Source: an uncultured bacterium (GTDB lineage Bacteria > Verrucomicrobiota > Kiritimatiellia > RFP12 > UBA1067). Taken from it: a DNA stretch of 44,553 nt. A program made the position numbers and the translations under genes. The stretch lies in the NCBI GenBank assembly GCA_902799715.1, contig CADCBS010000005.1, forward strand, positions 1-44,553, written 5' to 3'. Shown piece after piece: positions 42,631 through 44,553 of the stretch (its first letter is position 1; every line of letters starts with the position of its first letter). Below the pieces are notes generated by a model. That model did no database searches. It saw only the letters and a program-made list of their open reading frames with translations, and was not told the origin of the DNA.

Positions 42631-44334
42631 ATGGGCGGCGTGTCGCCTGCGCATAGCCGTCTCCGCGGCTTTTTCAGCGGCATGGCCGGACTTGCGGCCG
42701 TGGCCGCCGCCGTCGCGGCCGCGGCTTTCGCCGTCGCGGCTCGGCATTATTCCCGCCTCGAAGACGTGTCCGTCATGTTTTTGCTGCTGGCCGCCGTTTC
42801 AGGTGCGGTCGGTCTGTTCGCCGCATGGTGGGCCTGGTGTTTCCCGTCTGCGCCGCCGGCCCGGTACGTGGACGACGCGGGCGTGCGCGGCGCCATTTCG
42901 GCGGCGGGTTCGCTTGTCGGCTTTTTGAAGTCGCTGGACCGCAGCCTGGAGTGCGCGAACATCCTTGCCGGAATCTCCGGCATGGATGCTGTCGCGCCCA
43001 GGGCTTCGATGTTCGCCATCAACGACCGCCTTGCCGCCATAGCGTATACCGACATAAGGAACGTGTTCTGCAGACTTGGAAATCCCAGGACGCTTCTGTC
43101 GAACCCGGAGGGGATCGGCTACTGCGCCGTGGTGATGCAGCTCTTCAACATCGGAGCCGCCCCGGAGATGCTGCTCGACCCCCGCACGCGAGACAGGGTG
43201 GTTGAAATCATCGAGAAATTCGAGAAGACATGCAATCTGTCGCTGTCCGTCGAAGGGGCGGACGGCGGGTTCGCATTCGCGGCCGTGTTCGGCGGGAAGG
43301 CCGGCGAATGCCAGTGGGTGCGACGCTATGCCACCGCGATGTACAGGTGGGCGTCGTTCGTGGCGAAAGTCGACGGGACGGTCACCCGGAAGGAAAGCGA
43401 GACGCTTGCGTCCATAATGTCCATGGCGGCCGGGCCGGGCCCGGACGGCGAAGACGGCATGGCGGCCGACGGCATCCAGGACGACGCTCCGCGCACCTCA
43501 GGCCTGGAGGCAATCATGGAGCGGCTCGACGGACTCGTCGGCCTGGAAAGCGTGAAGGCCGAAGTCCGTGCGCTTGCCAGTTTCATAGACATCCAGGCCA
43601 AGCGCAGACAGAGCGGGATGAAAGCCGCGTCCGTTTCCTGCCATTGCGTGTTCACGGGCAATCCGGGCACCGGCAAGACCACCGTGGCAAGGCTGCTTGC
43701 CGACATATTCCGCGAGACCGGAATCGTGAAGAAGGGACATCTCGTCGAGACCGACCGTTCGGGGCTTGTCGGCGAATACGTCGGACAGACCGCGGTGAAG
43801 ACAAACAAGACGATAGACCGTGCGATAGACGGCGTCCTGTTCATCGACGAGGCGTATTCGCTCGTCCAGGGCGGAGACCGCGACTATGGCGCCGAAGCAG
43901 TGTCCACGCTGCTGAAGCGCATGGAGGACGACAGGGGAAGGCTTGTCGTGATTCTCGCGGGCTACCCCGGCGCGATGGAATCGTTCCTCGACAGCAATCC
44001 CGGACTGCGTTCGCGGTTCGGCAGGCGGATAGAGTTCCCGGACTACAATGCCGCGGAGCTGGCGAGGATATTCGCGATGTACGCGGAAAAGAGCGAATAC
44101 ACGTGCGGCCCTGGCGTGCGCGAGGCGGTCGCCGGAGCCATGGCGGCTGCGATTGCGGAAAAAGGCCGCAATTTCGGCAACGCGCGATTCGCGAGGAACC
44201 TGTTCGAGCGGGCGATCCAATGCCAGGCCGTGAGGCTGTCCACGGTCGCGCCGCTCACGCCGGAGGCGCTGGCGGAGCTCGCGCCGGAAGACATAGTGCA
44301 GGCGTCCGGCATCCAGTCCGGCCGACTGCCTTGA
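42631..44334 (+). CDS. Membrane-anchored TerB/AAA+ ATPase of the CbxX/SpoVK family
   Basis: 567 residues from the ATG at 42631 (GGAAGG 8 bases upstream). Two membrane helices (about 13-37 and 46-68), a helical region and a TerB-like segment near 225-265 (YRWASFVAKVDGTVTRKESETLASIM), an acidic spacer, then one CbxX/CfxQ-type AAA+ module: LDGLVGLESVKAEVRAL, Walker A GNPGTGKTTVARLL near 343, VGEYVGQTAVKT, Walker B GVLFIDEAYSL near 400, sensor-1 VILAGYPGAM, arginine finger in GLRSRFGRRIEFPDY, and FGNARFARNLFERAI. Family members remodel proteins (Rubisco activases, SpoVK) or serve in type VII secretion and defence. GC-rich like the core genome. Role unknown; the shared TerB-like theme ties it loosely to the upstream operon. 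Confidence 0.82.
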   Translation: MGGVSPAHSRLRGFFSGMAGLAAVAAAVAAAAFAVAARHYSRLEDVSVMFLLLAAVSGAVGLFAAWWAWCFPSAPPARYVDDAGVRGAISAAGSLVGFLKSLDRSLECANILAGISGMDAVAPRASMFAINDRLAAIAYTDIRNVFCRLGNPRTLLSNPEGIGYCAVVMQLFNIGAAPEMLLDPRTRDRVVEIIEKFEKTCNLSLSVEGADGGFAFAAVFGGKAGECQWVRRYATAMYRWASFVAKVDGTVTRKESETLASIMSMAAGPGPDGEDGMAADGIQDDAPRTSGLEAIMERLDGLVGLESVKAEVRALASFIDIQAKRRQSGMKAASVSCHCVFTGNPGTGKTTVARLLADIFRETGIVKKGHLVETDRSGLVGEYVGQTAVKTNKTIDRAIDGVLFIDEAYSLVQGGDRDYGAEAVSTLLKRMEDDRGRLVVILAGYPGAMESFLDSNPGLRSRFGRRIEFPDYNAAELARIFAMYAEKSEYTCGPGVREAVAGAMAAAIAEKGRNFGNARFARNLFERAIQCQAVRLSTVAPLTPEALAELAPEDIVQASGIQSGRLP

Positions 44335-44460
44335 CGCGCCGCCGCCACGCGGCGCGCGTCCCCATGCGAATTATTCTCGATGTCCACCCTGGTTGCAAAG
44401 GCAAATGCTTCGATATCTTGCATTCACTTTTGCAAATGGCAGAATCTCCAGATTGTAATG

Positions 44461-44488
44461 GGTTAGTGGGTTGCGCAGCCCACCAACC
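44461..44488. repeat. 28-base near-perfect palindrome (REP-like hairpin)
   Basis: GGTTAGTGGGTTGC (44461-44474) pairs with GCAGCCCACCAACC (44475-44488) with one A-C mismatch and one G-T pair. It lies about 130 bases after the AAA+ gene and may be an intergenic repeat or a transcription end. Confidence 0.5.
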
Positions 44489-44553
44489 GATCTGAGGATT
44501 AGGGCCGTCTTTCCGCAAGGGTGCGGACGCTTGGCGTCTCCAAAATGAAGAAA

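Overview
This window looks like a chromosomal segment of a GC-rich, Gram-negative member of the PVC superphylum, most likely a Kiritimatiellota/Verrucomicrobiota-type gut or anoxic-habitat bacterium. The reasons are the combination of Tat-exported sulfatase with its own maturase, fucosidases of families GH29 and GH95, LamG-type surface proteins, an McsA/McsB/ClpC operon, single-gene LptF/G-type permease, IorB and PaaK. No 16S or other decisive marker is present, so the placement is an inference.

Layout. 1-4.2 kb: the 3' part of a frameshifted LamG surface protein, then a sialate O-acetylesterase-like enzyme. 4.2-12.0 kb (minus strand): mcsA-mcsB-clpC followed by GH95 and GH29 alpha-L-fucosidases, all co-directional and tightly packed. 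12.1-22.7 kb (plus): a dicarboxylate/amino-acid symporter and a lipoprotein-like glutathione peroxidase running into a polysaccharide-assembly cluster (two GT4, one GT2, SDR, GtrA flippase-like, FAD oxidoreductase, GT-C-like membrane protein, acyltransferase 3). The part from about 17.0 to 20.4 kb is visibly richer in A+T than its neighbours. 22.7-25.3 kb (minus): anaerobic sulfatase maturase and Tat-type sulfatase. 25.4-27.1 kb (minus): pgk and rpsT. 27.2-35.0 kb (plus): secG, lptF/G-like gene, a membrane protein, an acyl-CoA/ACP ligase, a serpin-like protein, NifU-like protein, iorB and paaK.

At 35.0 kb a tRNA-Val(UAC) marks the edge of an accessory island: an IS3-family element with a probably dead transposase, an AbiEi/AbiEii toxin-antitoxin pair, and then, in the same operon, a voltage-gated ion-channel homologue, a membrane-anchored coiled-coil DUF4041/GIY-YIG protein and a membrane-anchored coiled-coil protein with a TerB-like tail. 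These five genes overlap or are separated by only 12 bases and are the best candidate for an undescribed (probably anti-phage) system. They are followed by about 930 bases without an intact gene, holding a flavodoxin-like remnant, two similar TATAAT promoter regions and a three-unit octanucleotide repeat array with self-complementary blocks, and then by a TM-TerB-AAA+ (CbxX/SpoVK-like) ATPase.

Recurrent themes: (i) an extended -10 promoter of the form TTTTGn-TATACT without obvious -35, twice placed so that the transcript would start at or within a few bases of the start codon (leaderless mRNAs); (ii) protein families that keep the fold but lose key residues: the McsB homologue has lost practically the whole phosphagen-kinase active site, the transposase lacks its first catalytic Asp, the sulfatase maturase lacks part of the SPASM cysteines and the serpin-like protein has a non-canonical hinge and a very long basic loop.
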